64,000 nucleotides of DNA, taken from Thauera sp. (GTDB taxonomy: Bacteria; Pseudomonadota; Gammaproteobacteria; Burkholderiales; Rhodocyclaceae). The stretch is from assembly GCA_017302295.1 (NCBI GenBank), contig JAFLDS010000014.1:1-64000 (forward strand). The letters are read 5' to 3'. The notes beneath the pieces are model-generated. The model was not told where the DNA came from. It searched no databases and saw only the letters and a program-made list of their open reading frames with translations. The translations under genes were made by a program, and so were the position numbers. Below are positions 40,589 through 48,868 of the stretch, one piece after another; the first letter of the stretch is position 1; the number at the start of each line of letters is the position of its first letter.

Positions 40589-40819
40589 TTACTCCGGACT
40601 CGCCATCAGGATGTCGTCGATGTCTTCCGTCAGGCCTCTACGGCGCTGCTTGTGCGCGTGCTCGCGATACGCCGCGACGAGACGTGCGAGTTGATCCTCG
40701 GCCACATGATGTTCGCCAAGATGGCGGATCACGACTGCATAGGCGTCGGGGTCGTGCCACAAGGGGAGATCGTCCACATCGTGCTCGATCGCGATGTTCA
40801 GATGGTTACTCAAGGGCAT
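40589..40819 (-). CDS. DNA-modification-system-associated small protein
   Basis: Acidic protein of 76 residues, starting MPLSNHLNIAIEHDVDDLPL and ending EDIDDILMASPE, predicted helical, with AYAVVIRHLGEHHVAEDQLA in the middle. It sits between dndC (14-base overlap) and dndD (4-base gap). I recall a family of small proteins in this position annotated as DNA modification system-associated, and this fits by size and place, but I could not verify membership. Function unknown; an adaptor between DndC and DndD is a guess. Confidence 0.7.
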   Translation of the reverse strand: MPLSNHLNIAIEHDVDDLPLWHDPDAYAVVIRHLGEHHVAEDQLARLVAAYREHAHKQRRRGLTEDIDDILMASPE

Positions 40820-41909
40820 ATTCCTGCTGGTTTTGCTGTATGAGGTCTTCCGCCCATATGCGGCGGATGGTTTCGATCTCCGCGTCGCTGATAAGGCGCG
40901 CGCCGTAGGCCTGTTCGGTTTCCTGCAGGCGTTCGAGGATCATTTGACGCGCCGCGATGGTGAAGGGACCGGGTACCAGACGTCCGTTGGCGACCGTGAG
41001 CTTGCCGGAGCGGCGGCGTCCCTGGCGGAGGCTGAGTTCGTTTCGGATAGTCTTGAGCCAGTCGCGAAACTCGATCAGCGGGGCGTACTGAGCGTTGCCG
41101 CTGTCGACGAAACCTTGCAGGCTCTTGTCCTTCTCCACGACGGTGCAGGTCCAGCAGCCGAAGCGGCTTGAATTGGTGCCACACCCGGGCGCGTCATCCT
41201 GTGACAGCACAATGGGGCATTCGCCGCCGGCTGCGTCGCGGTAGAGCTTGATCAGCCGGCTGTTGTCGCCACCCCAGGCTGGAGGGTAGGTGGCGAGGAG
41301 TTCCCAGACCTCGTCAGTCGTGAGGTCGACGATTGGTCGGTAGATGTAGGCGCCTGTGAGGTCGTTGTGCGGGTGCAGGCGCGAGTCCTCGTGGTTCTCG
41401 TATCCGTCTATCCGGCGACGACGAACCTCCGACTCGTCACGCCGGACGCCGAGCAGGATGATTGCGGCCCCGTTTTCGGCAACCTGGTTGCGAATGTAAC
41501 GGCTGGTCGGCTGGATCTTCAGACGGTCTGTACACCAGCGCATCTGCTGGTTCGGACTGGGGTAGCCCTTGCCGATGAGGAGAGCCCAGAAAGTCTGGGT
41601 ATCGTCAGGGGTCGTTGTCGCAACCGTGATCGGCAGGTCGTGAACACGCGTCCCGTCCTCGATTTCCTTCAGGGACTGCTTGAGGTGCGATACGACAAGG
41701 GGGCTTTCGACCAGTGTGTCGTTGGCGACGACGTGAACCTTGCGCAGCAGACGGCTTGGCGCGATGTCCATCAGCGCGGCGAATACCGCCTGGGCGACCA
41801 GGGTGCTGTCCTTGCCGCCGGAGAAGCCGATGATCCACGGGTGGTTCTGCGCCGTGGAGAGGTACTCGGCACGGATTTCGGCGACGAGGCTTGAATAGTT
41901 GTCCTGCAC
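40806..41909 (-). CDS. dndC: DNA sulfur modification protein DndC
   Basis: ATP pyrophosphatase of the PAPS-reductase type that activates DNA for sulfur transfer. The 367-residue product has the PP-loop SGGKDS (30-35), RWCTDRLKIQP, DESEVRR, and the cysteine cluster GCGTNSSRFGCWTCTVVEKD that holds the 4Fe-4S centre in DndC. Start: a GTG at 41909 preceded by TAAGGA is better than a TTG at 41939. It needs a cysteine desulfurase; no DndA is nearby, so IscS is the likely donor. First gene of the operon. Confidence 0.92.
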   Translation of the reverse strand: MQDNYSSLVAEIRAEYLSTAQNHPWIIGFSGGKDSTLVAQAVFAALMDIAPSRLLRKVHVVANDTLVESPLVVSHLKQSLKEIEDGTRVHDLPITVATTTPDDTQTFWALLIGKGYPSPNQQMRWCTDRLKIQPTSRYIRNQVAENGAAIILLGVRRDESEVRRRRIDGYENHEDSRLHPHNDLTGAYIYRPIVDLTTDEVWELLATYPPAWGGDNSRLIKLYRDAAGGECPIVLSQDDAPGCGTNSSRFGCWTCTVVEKDKSLQGFVDSGNAQYAPLIEFRDWLKTIRNELSLRQGRRRSGKLTVANGRLVPGPFTIAARQMILERLQETEQAYGARLISDAEIETIRRIWAEDLIQQNQQEYALE

Positions 41910-41959
41910 GGTTTCCTTACACGCCGGTTTGCTGCCCAAATGTGGCAGTTGGCGAAGTG

Positions 41960-42025
41960 AACTGAAAATCCATAACAGTTTAAACCGATATTTAACTTCG
42001 ATGCGCCCGGAAACTTAACTTCCGG
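41960..42025. promoter_or_regulatory. Shared dnd/regulator promoter region with inverted and direct repeats
   Basis: The 119-base gap between dndC and the divergent HTH gene holds three ordered elements: an inverted repeat AACTG-N11-CAGTT (41960-41980); a direct repeat TTAACTTC at 41992-41999 and 42015-42022 (23 bases apart, about two helical turns); and a perfect inverted repeat CCGGAA-N7-TTCCGG (42007-42025) ending 3 bases before the HTH start codon. The last could be an autoregulatory operator, since it would cover the HTH ribosome-binding region. Which protein binds is inference. Confidence 0.55.
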
Positions 42026-42028
42026 TTC

Positions 42029-42430
42029 ATGAACGAGAAAGCTGAGTTCGGTGTCCGGTTGTGCAAGGCGATGCAGACGCAAGGCGTACCGCTGCGTCCC
42101 AGCGTGCTTGAGCGGGAGTTCAATCGGCGCTACTGGGGAAAGCCGATTACGCTGCAGGCTGTGCGACGCTGGATGCGTGGGGAAGCCATTCCGTCGCAGG
42201 ACAAACTTCAGGTGCTGGCGGAATGGCTCAAGATCGAGCCGCAGGTGTTGCGCTTCGGAGAGCAAGCAGTCCGCTCGGCACAGGTTGCACACCAGCGTTG
42301 GGAGGCGTTGAGCTATGCGGAACGCGAGACTCTCGACGCTTTCCTTCAACTACCGATCGAGCATCGACGAGTCGTGCAGCAGGTGATTGAGGCTTTCCGC
42401 TTGGCGTATTCGAAGGACGCGTCGTCATAG
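42029..42430 (+). CDS. Helix-turn-helix regulator divergent from the Dnd-type operon
   Basis: DNA-binding protein of 133 residues. Residues about 8-75 form a lambda-repressor-like or Cro-like helix-turn-helix (LCKAMQTQGVPLRPSVLERE, PITLQAVRRWMRGEAIPSQD, LQVLAEWLKIEPQVLRFG). The C-terminal helical part (YAERETLDAFLQLPIEHR) may dimerise. It faces away from dndC across 119 bases that contain repeats, so it probably controls itself and the operon. In canonical dnd clusters DndB does this job; none is present here. Confidence 0.83.
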   Translation: MNEKAEFGVRLCKAMQTQGVPLRPSVLEREFNRRYWGKPITLQAVRRWMRGEAIPSQDKLQVLAEWLKIEPQVLRFGEQAVRSAQVAHQRWEALSYAERETLDAFLQLPIEHRRVVQQVIEAFRLAYSKDASS

Positions 42431-42547
42431 AGGCGTCTGCTTGCCGAACCGGACCGTTCCGGCAATGAGGCGCAACAAGAGTCGGAGCAGCGCTCCAGGT
42501 CGAGACCGAAATTGTCGGCCTGGAATCTCGTCTGAACGCCTTGGAAC

Positions 42548-42931
42548 TCAGCCGGCCAGCCGGCTTCCCAATTCGATAACCTCGCCAGGAACCTGTCGTT
42601 GTTTCCCGCCGCCAAGAGCAATGCTCTCGAGCAACCGGGAAACGACCGCTTCCAGCGGCAGCGACACACCAAAATGCAGCGTTCTGCCATCCTTGAAAAT
42701 GGCCAGCGTCGGGAAATTGTCGACATCGATGTCGCCGACGATGTCCGCATCGTCCTCGATGTCGGCCCACGCGAACAGCATGTCGGGATGTGCGGCGGCG
42801 ATGCGCTCCAGCATCGGCCGGAACTCGCGGCAGGTGCCGCACCAATCGGCGCAAAACGCGATCACTAAGAGCGGGTCGTCGGTGAGGCGGGGGTGGCCGG
42901 GGAGGGCGGCGACCGGGAGAAGGGTAGACAT
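42548..42931 (-). CDS. Thioredoxin family protein
   Basis: Cytoplasmic redox protein of 127 residues with a thioredoxin fold. The active site is ADWCGTCREF (cysteines 31 and 34), so the dipeptide between them is Gly-Thr instead of Gly-Pro. The cis-proline is in VDNFPTLAIF. An extra hydrophilic C-terminal tail of about 25 residues is present. Similar small thioredoxins serve as general reductants; the partner is unknown. It reads in the same direction as rlhA, from which it is separated by 20 bases. Confidence 0.9.
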   Translation of the reverse strand: MSTLLPVAALPGHPRLTDDPLLVIAFCADWCGTCREFRPMLERIAAAHPDMLFAWADIEDDADIVGDIDVDNFPTLAIFKDGRTLHFGVSLPLEAVVSRLLESIALGGGKQRQVPGEVIELGSRLAG

Positions 42932-42951
42932 TGTGTAAGCACGCGCGCCGA

Positions 42952-44943
42952 TCAGGCTCCCGTGTGCGCTACCTTGTCCGTCGCCGCCTTGCTAGGAAAG
43001 AAACTCACCTTCTGCGCCACCACCGCATCGCGCATCTTGGCGATATGCGGCTTCATCGCGCCGACGACGTGCATCTCGCAGCGCTTGCAGTCGAAGCGCA
43101 GGGTCAGGGTTTCGTTGCCGTTGACGAGCTGCATCGGGTCGGGGCGGATGCCTTTCACTTCCTTCGGGCACAGGTTGAAGCTGTAGCGCAGGCAGTGCTT
43201 GGTGATCATCAGCGACACGTCGTCGCGCTCCTCGTTCGCCTCGTAGGCGGCGTCGATGAGCTTGACGCCGTGCTTCGCGTAGAAGGCGCGCGCCGGGTCG
43301 TTGAGGACGTTGGCGAGGTAGCTCAGCGCGTCCTGCGGATAAGGCACCGGCGGTTCGACCGCGGCGGAGCGCGGCGGGCGGACGTGGGCCTTCAGGCGGG
43401 CGGCTTCGAGCTGCTCGACGGCGTCGCGGCGCAGCGCATTGAGCTGCGAGGCGGGGAGGAAGGGCGCTGCGGCCACGTCAAGCGCGATGTGGCCGGCGGT
43501 GAAGATCGTGTTGCCAAGCTTGGCGATGTGCTCGTGCAGCGTGGCGAGCGCGCGTTCCACGTTCTGCGCCGGCTCGTGTGCGGCGGCGAGGCTGGCGGTG
43601 GCGGTGACGCCGTCCTCGTCGGTGAAAGTCAGCGCAAAGCCGTCGGCGGTGGCGAAGAAGCGCGCGTCGACGCGTATGCGGCGCTCGGCGGATTTCTTTT
43701 CCAGCGCGCGTTCGAACTCGTGGTCGTGATTGCGGAACAGCGAGGTGCCGGGGACGAGGTCGGCGGGCAGGGGTTCGGACGGGAAGATGCGGTCGATGCC
43801 TTCGCCGCCGCCGTTGGCCTCGGCGCGGTTGACGCGCAGGCCGGTCAGCTCGCCCTTGGGGTCGTACCAGGTGAGGCCGTCGGCGTTGTGGATCGGCGCG
43901 GCGGCTTCGACGTCGAAGAACTTGCGGCCCTTGGTGTCGATCTTCGTCACCCGGCCGATCGGTTCGCCGACGAACTTGGGCGACTCGAAGGCCTCGATGC
44001 CGTGGTGGCGGTCGTTGGCGAAGTAGTCGGTGTACCCACGGTTGAAGGTCTTGTCGGCCTGTGGCGTGAACAGGAAGGTGCTGCGCCCGCTGGAAGCGCG
44101 GCGATACACCGGGCCGTCCGCCTCGGGGTGCTCGATGATTTCGTCGAGCAGCGTGCGGTAGTGCGCGGTGATGTTCTTGACGTAGGAGAGGTCCTTGTAG
44201 CGGCCCTCGATCTTGAATGAGCTCACGCCCGCCGCGGCCAGTGCGCGCAGGTTGGCGCTCTGGTTGTTGTCTTTCATCGACAGCATGTGCTGGTTGCTGG
44301 CGATGGTGTTGCCGTCCTTGTCCTTCAGGTCGTAGGGCAGGCGGCAGGCCTGCGAGCATTCGCCGCGGTTGGCGCTGCGCCCGGTGTGGGCGTGGCTGAT
44401 GTAGCACTGGCCGGAGTAGGCCACGCACAGCGCGCCGTGCACGAAGTATTCGAGGTAGCAGTCGGTCGCATCGGCGATCTGGCGCACCTGCTGGAGCGTC
44501 AGCTCGCGCGCCAGCACGATCTGCGAGAAGCCCACGTCCTGCAGGAAGCGCGCCTTGCTCGCGTCGCGGATGTCGGTCTGGGTGCTGGCGTGCAGCTGGA
44601 TCGGCGGCAGGTCGAGCTCCAGCAGGCCCATGTCCTGCACGATGAGCGCGTCGACGCCGGCTTCGTAGAGCTGCCACACGAGCTGGCGCGCGGGTTCGAG
44701 TTCGGCGTCGTGCAGGATGGTGTTGAGCGCGACGAAGATCTCGGCGTGGTAGCGGTGCGCGTGCGAGACCAGGCGAGCGATGTCGGCAACGGTGTTTTCT
44801 GCCGACGAGCGCGCGCCGAAGGACGGGCCGCCGATGTACACCGCGTCCGCGCCGTGGTTGATCGCCTCGATGCCGATGTCGGCCGTCTTGGCGGGGGCGA
44901 GGAGTTCGAGGACCTTGCGGTCGCGGGAGGTTGCAGTGCTCAT
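42952..44943 (-). CDS. rlhA: 23S rRNA C2501 hydroxylase RlhA (U32 peptidase family)
   Basis: Product of 663 residues of the U32 family. E. coli RlhA (YdcP), about 650 residues, hydroxylates C2501 of 23S rRNA; the shorter TrhP (YegQ) acts on tRNA. The N-terminal half has ELLAPAKTADIGIEAINHGA, NHGADAVYIGGPSFGAR, and the cysteine set in HGALCVAYSGQCYIS and GECSQACRLPY, which binds an Fe-S cluster. A long C-terminal extension with CPKEVKG and cysteine pair CKRCEMHVVG supports RlhA over TrhP. The start at 44943 is the family start. Confidence 0.88.
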   Translation of the reverse strand: MSTATSRDRKVLELLAPAKTADIGIEAINHGADAVYIGGPSFGARSSAENTVADIARLVSHAHRYHAEIFVALNTILHDAELEPARQLVWQLYEAGVDALIVQDMGLLELDLPPIQLHASTQTDIRDASKARFLQDVGFSQIVLARELTLQQVRQIADATDCYLEYFVHGALCVAYSGQCYISHAHTGRSANRGECSQACRLPYDLKDKDGNTIASNQHMLSMKDNNQSANLRALAAAGVSSFKIEGRYKDLSYVKNITAHYRTLLDEIIEHPEADGPVYRRASSGRSTFLFTPQADKTFNRGYTDYFANDRHHGIEAFESPKFVGEPIGRVTKIDTKGRKFFDVEAAAPIHNADGLTWYDPKGELTGLRVNRAEANGGGEGIDRIFPSEPLPADLVPGTSLFRNHDHEFERALEKKSAERRIRVDARFFATADGFALTFTDEDGVTATASLAAAHEPAQNVERALATLHEHIAKLGNTIFTAGHIALDVAAAPFLPASQLNALRRDAVEQLEAARLKAHVRPPRSAAVEPPVPYPQDALSYLANVLNDPARAFYAKHGVKLIDAAYEANEERDDVSLMITKHCLRYSFNLCPKEVKGIRPDPMQLVNGNETLTLRFDCKRCEMHVVGAMKPHIAKMRDAVVAQKVSFFPSKAATDKVAHTGA

Positions 44944-45004
44944 CGGCGAAAACGTGCGCAAGCGCTTGATCGGAAAGGCCGCAATGATACCGCGTCTGCC
45001 CGCT

Positions 45005-45358
45005 TCAGGCGGTTCGACGTGTGCCCCGCAACGTGACCGGCAGCAGGATGGCGACACCGATGGCGTCGGCGATCCAGTCCAGCGGGTCGCCGACACGGTA
45101 GCCGGTGAAGGACTGCGCTACCTCCATCGCTGCCCCATAGGCGAGCAGTCCGAGACCGAGGGCGAAGGCGCTGCGCGGCCAGGCGGACAGCCCGAGCAGG
45201 GCCAGCGCGGCGAACAGGAGCGCGTGCTCGACCTTGTCCTGCCACGACACGATCTGCACGATGTCGGGCGCGGGAAGCAGCGCGAGCCAGAACACGGCGA
45301 CAAGTGCGGCGACGAAAATGAGGCGAAGCGGGAACCGAAGGGCGGGGCTGGTAATCAT
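45005..45358 (-). CDS. VanZ-like membrane protein
   Basis: Protein of 117 residues with four predicted helices (FVAALVAVFWLALLP, HALLFAALALLGLSAWP, ALGLGLLAYGAAMEVAQS, DAIGVAILLPVTL). DKVEHALLFAAL and YRVGDPLDWIADAIG are VanZ-family features. The first VanZ gave low-level teicoplanin resistance; chromosomal homologues have no assigned role. An ATG at 45358 is preferred over TTG at 45361. It is divergent from the sugar dehydrogenase gene, whose start is 68 bases away. Confidence 0.8.
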   Translation of the reverse strand: MITSPALRFPLRLIFVAALVAVFWLALLPAPDIVQIVSWQDKVEHALLFAALALLGLSAWPRSAFALGLGLLAYGAAMEVAQSFTGYRVGDPLDWIADAIGVAILLPVTLRGTRRTA

Positions 45359-45425
45359 CAATGGTGCTCGATGTGGATGCGTACGTTGGTGGGTGCCTTG
45401 CTGTCGATTCGACGGGAGAAACGTG

Positions 45426-46565
45426 ATGCGAGTTTGTCGTTCCTTGCTGTTTGCCGCCAGTGCGGCGTGTTCGCTGCTGCTGGCTGCGGGCGTGGGCGCT
45501 GCCAGTGTGACCGTCCAGACGGAGGCTGGCGCGCTGCGCCTGACCGAAGTCGCGCAAGGGCTGGAGCATCCGTGGTCGCTGGCCTTTCTGCCCGATGGGC
45601 GGATGCTCGTGACCGAGCGTGAGGGCCGCCTGCGTGTGGTGACGGCTGCCGGAGCGCTTTCGCAGCCGCTGGGCGGGGTGCCGAGAGTGCATGCAGTCGG
45701 GCAGGGCGGGCTGCTCGACGTGGTGCTGAGTCCGGACTACGCGACCGATCAGCGCATCTACTTCTCGTTCGCACAGCCCACGGACAAGGGCGCGCGCACG
45801 GCCGTCGCGCGTGCGCGACTCAACCTCGAGGCGCTGAAGCTGGAGGACGTGCAGGTGATCTTCACCCAGCGCGACGATCCGTCGGGCGGCGGGCATTTCG
45901 GCTCGCGCCTCGTGTTCGCGCGCGACGGCAATCTGTTCGTGACCCTGGGCGACCGCTATAACCACCGTGATCGCGCGCAGGACCTGGGCAGTCATCTGGG
46001 CAAGGTAGTGAGGATCCGGCCCGATGGCGGCGTGCCGGCGGACAACCCCTTCGTGAGGCGGGCGGGGGCCTTGCCCGAGATCTGGACCTACGGCCACCGC
46101 AACGTGCAGGGCGCGGCGCTGAACCCGGCGACCGGTGTGCTGTGGACGCATGAGCACGGGCCGCAGGGCGGGGACGAACTCAACATTTCGCGCGGCGGTC
46201 GCAACTACGGCTGGCCGGACATCACCTTCGGCCGGGAATACGTCACCGGCTTCCGGATCGGCGAAGGTACGGCGCGCGCCGACGTCGAGGCGCCCGTCAA
46301 GCAATGGACGCCGTCGATCGCGCCGTCGGGCATGGCTTTCTACACCGGCGATGCCGTGCCGAGCTGGAAGGGTAATGTGTTCGTCGGCGCGCTGAAGTAC
46401 CAGATGCTGGTGCGCCTGGTGCTGGACGGCGACAAGGTGGTCCGCGAGGAGCGTCTGCTGGCCGACCAGGGCAAACGCATTCGCGACGTGCGCCAGGGGC
46501 CGGACGGCCGGCTGTGGCTGCTGGACGATACCGACGGACGCATCCTGCGGCTGGATCCGCTGTGA
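45426..46565 (+). CDS. PQQ-dependent sugar dehydrogenase-like protein (YliI/Asd type)
   Basis: Periplasmic six-bladed beta-propeller of 379 residues. A signal peptide runs to about residue 26 (LLFAASAACSLLLAAGVGAA). Family motifs are LEHPWSLAFLPDGRMLVTER, GGLLDVVLSPDY, TLGDRYNHRDRAQDL, YGHRNVQGAAL, WTHEHGPQGGDELN and NYGWP, as in soluble aldose dehydrogenase. It would oxidise sugars with PQQ; whether this organism makes PQQ cannot be seen here. A hairpin terminator follows. Confidence 0.9.
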   Translation: MRVCRSLLFAASAACSLLLAAGVGAASVTVQTEAGALRLTEVAQGLEHPWSLAFLPDGRMLVTEREGRLRVVTAAGALSQPLGGVPRVHAVGQGGLLDVVLSPDYATDQRIYFSFAQPTDKGARTAVARARLNLEALKLEDVQVIFTQRDDPSGGGHFGSRLVFARDGNLFVTLGDRYNHRDRAQDLGSHLGKVVRIRPDGGVPADNPFVRRAGALPEIWTYGHRNVQGAALNPATGVLWTHEHGPQGGDELNISRGGRNYGWPDITFGREYVTGFRIGEGTARADVEAPVKQWTPSIAPSGMAFYTGDAVPSWKGNVFVGALKYQMLVRLVLDGDKVVREERLLADQGKRIRDVRQGPDGRLWLLDDTDGRILRLDPL

Positions 46566-46580
46566 CCTGCGACCCCTTTG

Positions 46581-46600
46581 GGGCCGCCCGCAGGCGGCCC
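46581..46600. terminator. Hairpin terminator between convergent genes
   Basis: GGGCCGCC-CGCA-GGCGGCCC is a perfect 8-bp stem lying between the stop of the sugar dehydrogenase gene and that of the HDOD gene. The T tract is weak, so termination in either direction is likely but not certain. Confidence 0.6.
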
Positions 46601-46601
46601 T

Positions 46602-48254
46602 TCAGGCTGACTGCTTGATCGCGAGCAGCGCCTGATTGCGCAGGGTGCGCAGCAAGGCAAGTTCGCGTTCGCCAATTGCGATATCCCCGGCGTGGTCCTT
46701 GTCGGCGTAGATCAGCGCCACCGGCGTGCCCTTTAGCGTGAGCGGGAGCAGCACGAAAGTCTGCGAGGGCAGCGCCTTGCGATACCACTCGGGGATGCGC
46801 CGGGCGATGTGCGGCTCGTCGATGTCGTCGATCAGCACGTCGGCGCCCTTGGCGGTGGCAACGTTGAACACGTTGTCCGGCTGGGTGGCGAGGCTGAAGC
46901 GCAGGCTCCTCGTCAGTTTCTCGACTTCGGGGCCGAAGCCGAAGCGGCCGGTCATCGTGTTCGTGCGCGCGTCGCGGATGCACAAGACCACGTGCTTGAA
47001 GCACATCGCCCGGTACATCGTCTCGAGGGTGATGCGCAGGATGTCGTTGAGCTTGAACCCCTCGAGCAGGGCGTTGCTGATGTCCTGGATGCCGGCGGTG
47101 AGCACAGCCTGGGCGTCGACCGGCCGAGCGTCCGTATCGCCCGCATCATCGAGGGTGTCGGCGCCGCGCTCGCTCAGTTCCCCCGGCAGCAGTTCGTGAT
47201 CTGCTGGTGCGGCCGCGTTCTCGGCGGCGTTGAGGTACTGGTGGACGTGCCGCCCGATGCGCATGTCGCCCAGATCCACCTGGATGACCCGGGCCAGATC
47301 GTCGAGCTCATCGATCGATCGCGCCAGCGCCTCGCGCACGCCCTCGTCGGTGACGGGCACCGCGTCGACGAAGCGGCCGGCGATCTGCCGTATTGCCTGA
47401 TCGCGCTCGGCGGCGGGCAGCAGCGCGACCGCGTCGCACAGTTCGTTGGCGCAGGCCGACAGCGCGCGCAGCCTGCCCTCATGCGTGTCGGGCCGGCGCA
47501 CCGGCCCCTCTGCGGGCTTGCGCATGCTGTCCACAAGCACAGGCGGAAAGCCCCAGGCCTGGGCGAGGCCGGTGCCCAGTTCCTCGAAGCTCACCCCCAG
47601 CACCTGTTGCGCGGCGATGTCCTCGCGACAGCCGGTCTGCCGGGTCACCCGCCGGATGTCCTCGGTTTCCTGCGGGAAGTAGTACTGCGACAGCAGCCGG
47701 CCCAGGTTGTGGAACACCGAGCAGATGTAGGCCTGCTCCAGATCGCGCATCTTCAGCTTCTGACCGATCTCGCGTGCCAGCAGCCCGGCGAGGCAGGCGC
47801 GCAGGAACTCCTCCTTGAGGTGGGCGGCGTTGTCCTTGTCCTGCAGATGCTCGAACAGCAGCACGGTGATGGCGATATTGCGGACCGCATCGAAGCCGAG
47901 CACGATCACCGCGCGCGAGACGGTGCTGATGCTGCTGCCGGTGGGCCGGTAATGCGCCGAGTTGACCAGCCGCAGCAACTTGTTGGTGAGGGAAAAGTCG
48001 CGCAGGATCAGGTCGGACAATTGCGCGACGCTTTCGGATTCACTCGTGGTGATGCGGTTGATCGCCACCACCGAGGCCGAGAGGGCAGGGAAGTCGCCGC
48101 GGTGCCGCATGCGGCGCAGCAGGAACTCGAGCGCTTCATGACGCGGCGAAGCGGCGGGCGACGATGCGTCGTCCAACCCGTCGGACACGCTCGCCTCCCG
48201 TTCCCGCAGCGGGGCATTTTCCGGACGTGGCGGGTTGGCGGGTGGCTGCGGCAT
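46602..48254 (-). CDS. HDOD and GAF domain signalling protein
   Basis: Cytoplasmic signalling protein of 550 residues. A disordered proline-rich N-terminus (about 1-45) precedes an HDOD domain (about 50-250): FPALSASVVAINRIT, FSLTNKLLRLVNSAHYRP, ISRAVIVLGFDAVRN-like and VFHNLGRLLSQYYFP. A C-terminal GAF domain (about 390-545) contains MTGRFGFGPEVEKLTRSLRF and LLPLTLKGTPVALIYADKDH. HDOD proteins often act in cyclic-di-GMP and motility signalling. The target here is unknown. Start ATG at 48254 chosen from the family layout. Confidence 0.87.
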   Translation of the reverse strand: MPQPPANPPRPENAPLREREASVSDGLDDASSPAASPRHEALEFLLRRMRHRGDFPALSASVVAINRITTSESESVAQLSDLILRDFSLTNKLLRLVNSAHYRPTGSSISTVSRAVIVLGFDAVRNIAITVLLFEHLQDKDNAAHLKEEFLRACLAGLLAREIGQKLKMRDLEQAYICSVFHNLGRLLSQYYFPQETEDIRRVTRQTGCREDIAAQQVLGVSFEELGTGLAQAWGFPPVLVDSMRKPAEGPVRRPDTHEGRLRALSACANELCDAVALLPAAERDQAIRQIAGRFVDAVPVTDEGVREALARSIDELDDLARVIQVDLGDMRIGRHVHQYLNAAENAAAPADHELLPGELSERGADTLDDAGDTDARPVDAQAVLTAGIQDISNALLEGFKLNDILRITLETMYRAMCFKHVVLCIRDARTNTMTGRFGFGPEVEKLTRSLRFSLATQPDNVFNVATAKGADVLIDDIDEPHIARRIPEWYRKALPSQTFVLLPLTLKGTPVALIYADKDHAGDIAIGERELALLRTLRNQALLAIKQSA

Positions 48255-48422
48255 GTCGGTGTCGATCGGATTCAGTGAGAAGGACGTGAGGCGGTATATC
48301 CCGCCCGTGCGCGGGGCACGCAAATTATTGCACAGGGCCTGGACGGACGGCCTTGAGGCAACGAGTCCCTGTCATCCTTTCATGGCATGATCGTGAGGAC
48401 TTCCGAAACTTGAAGCGGTACG

Positions 48423-48791
48423 ATGGAAAGCCCATACAAAGGCAAGACCGGCCTGCGCCGTGTCTGGAACGCATTGCACTATTCGCTGGACGGACTGAAG
48501 GCCGCCTACCGGCACGAGGACGCGTTTCGCCAGGAGTTCTGGCTTGCGGTGGTGTTGGTGCCGCTTGCGCTGTGGCTCGGCGACTCGGGGGTCGGCAAGG
48601 CGCTGATGGTGGCCAGCGTGTTGCTGGTGCTGATGGTGGAACTGCTCAATTCGGCGATCGAGGCGACGGTGGATCGCATTTCGCTGGAAAACCACCGGCT
48701 CGCGAAACGTGCCAAGGACATTGGCAGCGCCGCCGTGCTGCTGAGCCTGTGCAACGTCGTGCTGGTATGGGCGCTGGTGTTGCTGGCCTGA
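48423..48791 (+). CDS. dgkA: Diacylglycerol kinase DgkA
   Basis: Trimeric inner-membrane enzyme that phosphorylates diacylglycerol, recycling lipid left by membrane-derived oligosaccharide synthesis. The 122-residue product has three helices (AVVLVPLALWLG, ALMVASVLLVLMVELL and AAVLLSLCNVVLVWALVLL) and the catalytic signature ELLNSAIEATVDRIS. Length equals E. coli DgkA. Stand-alone, convergent with mepK. Confidence 0.95.
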   Translation: MESPYKGKTGLRRVWNALHYSLDGLKAAYRHEDAFRQEFWLAVVLVPLALWLGDSGVGKALMVASVLLVLMVELLNSAIEATVDRISLENHRLAKRAKDIGSAAVLLSLCNVVLVWALVLLA

Positions 48792-48868
48792 GCGCTGCGG
48801 ACCGGGGGCGCCTCGCCGCGGCGAAGTGCCGCGGTCCGGTCGAAGTGAAGCGCGCGCTTGATGGCGGC

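Noticed and set aside
46809-48278. 489-aa plus-strand frame over the HDOD gene
   Set aside because: Antisense shadow without a credible start or domain.
48817-48835. CCGCGGC-GAAGT-GCCGCGG hairpin between dgkA and mepK
   Set aside because: Short stem without a T run; too weak to call a terminator with confidence.
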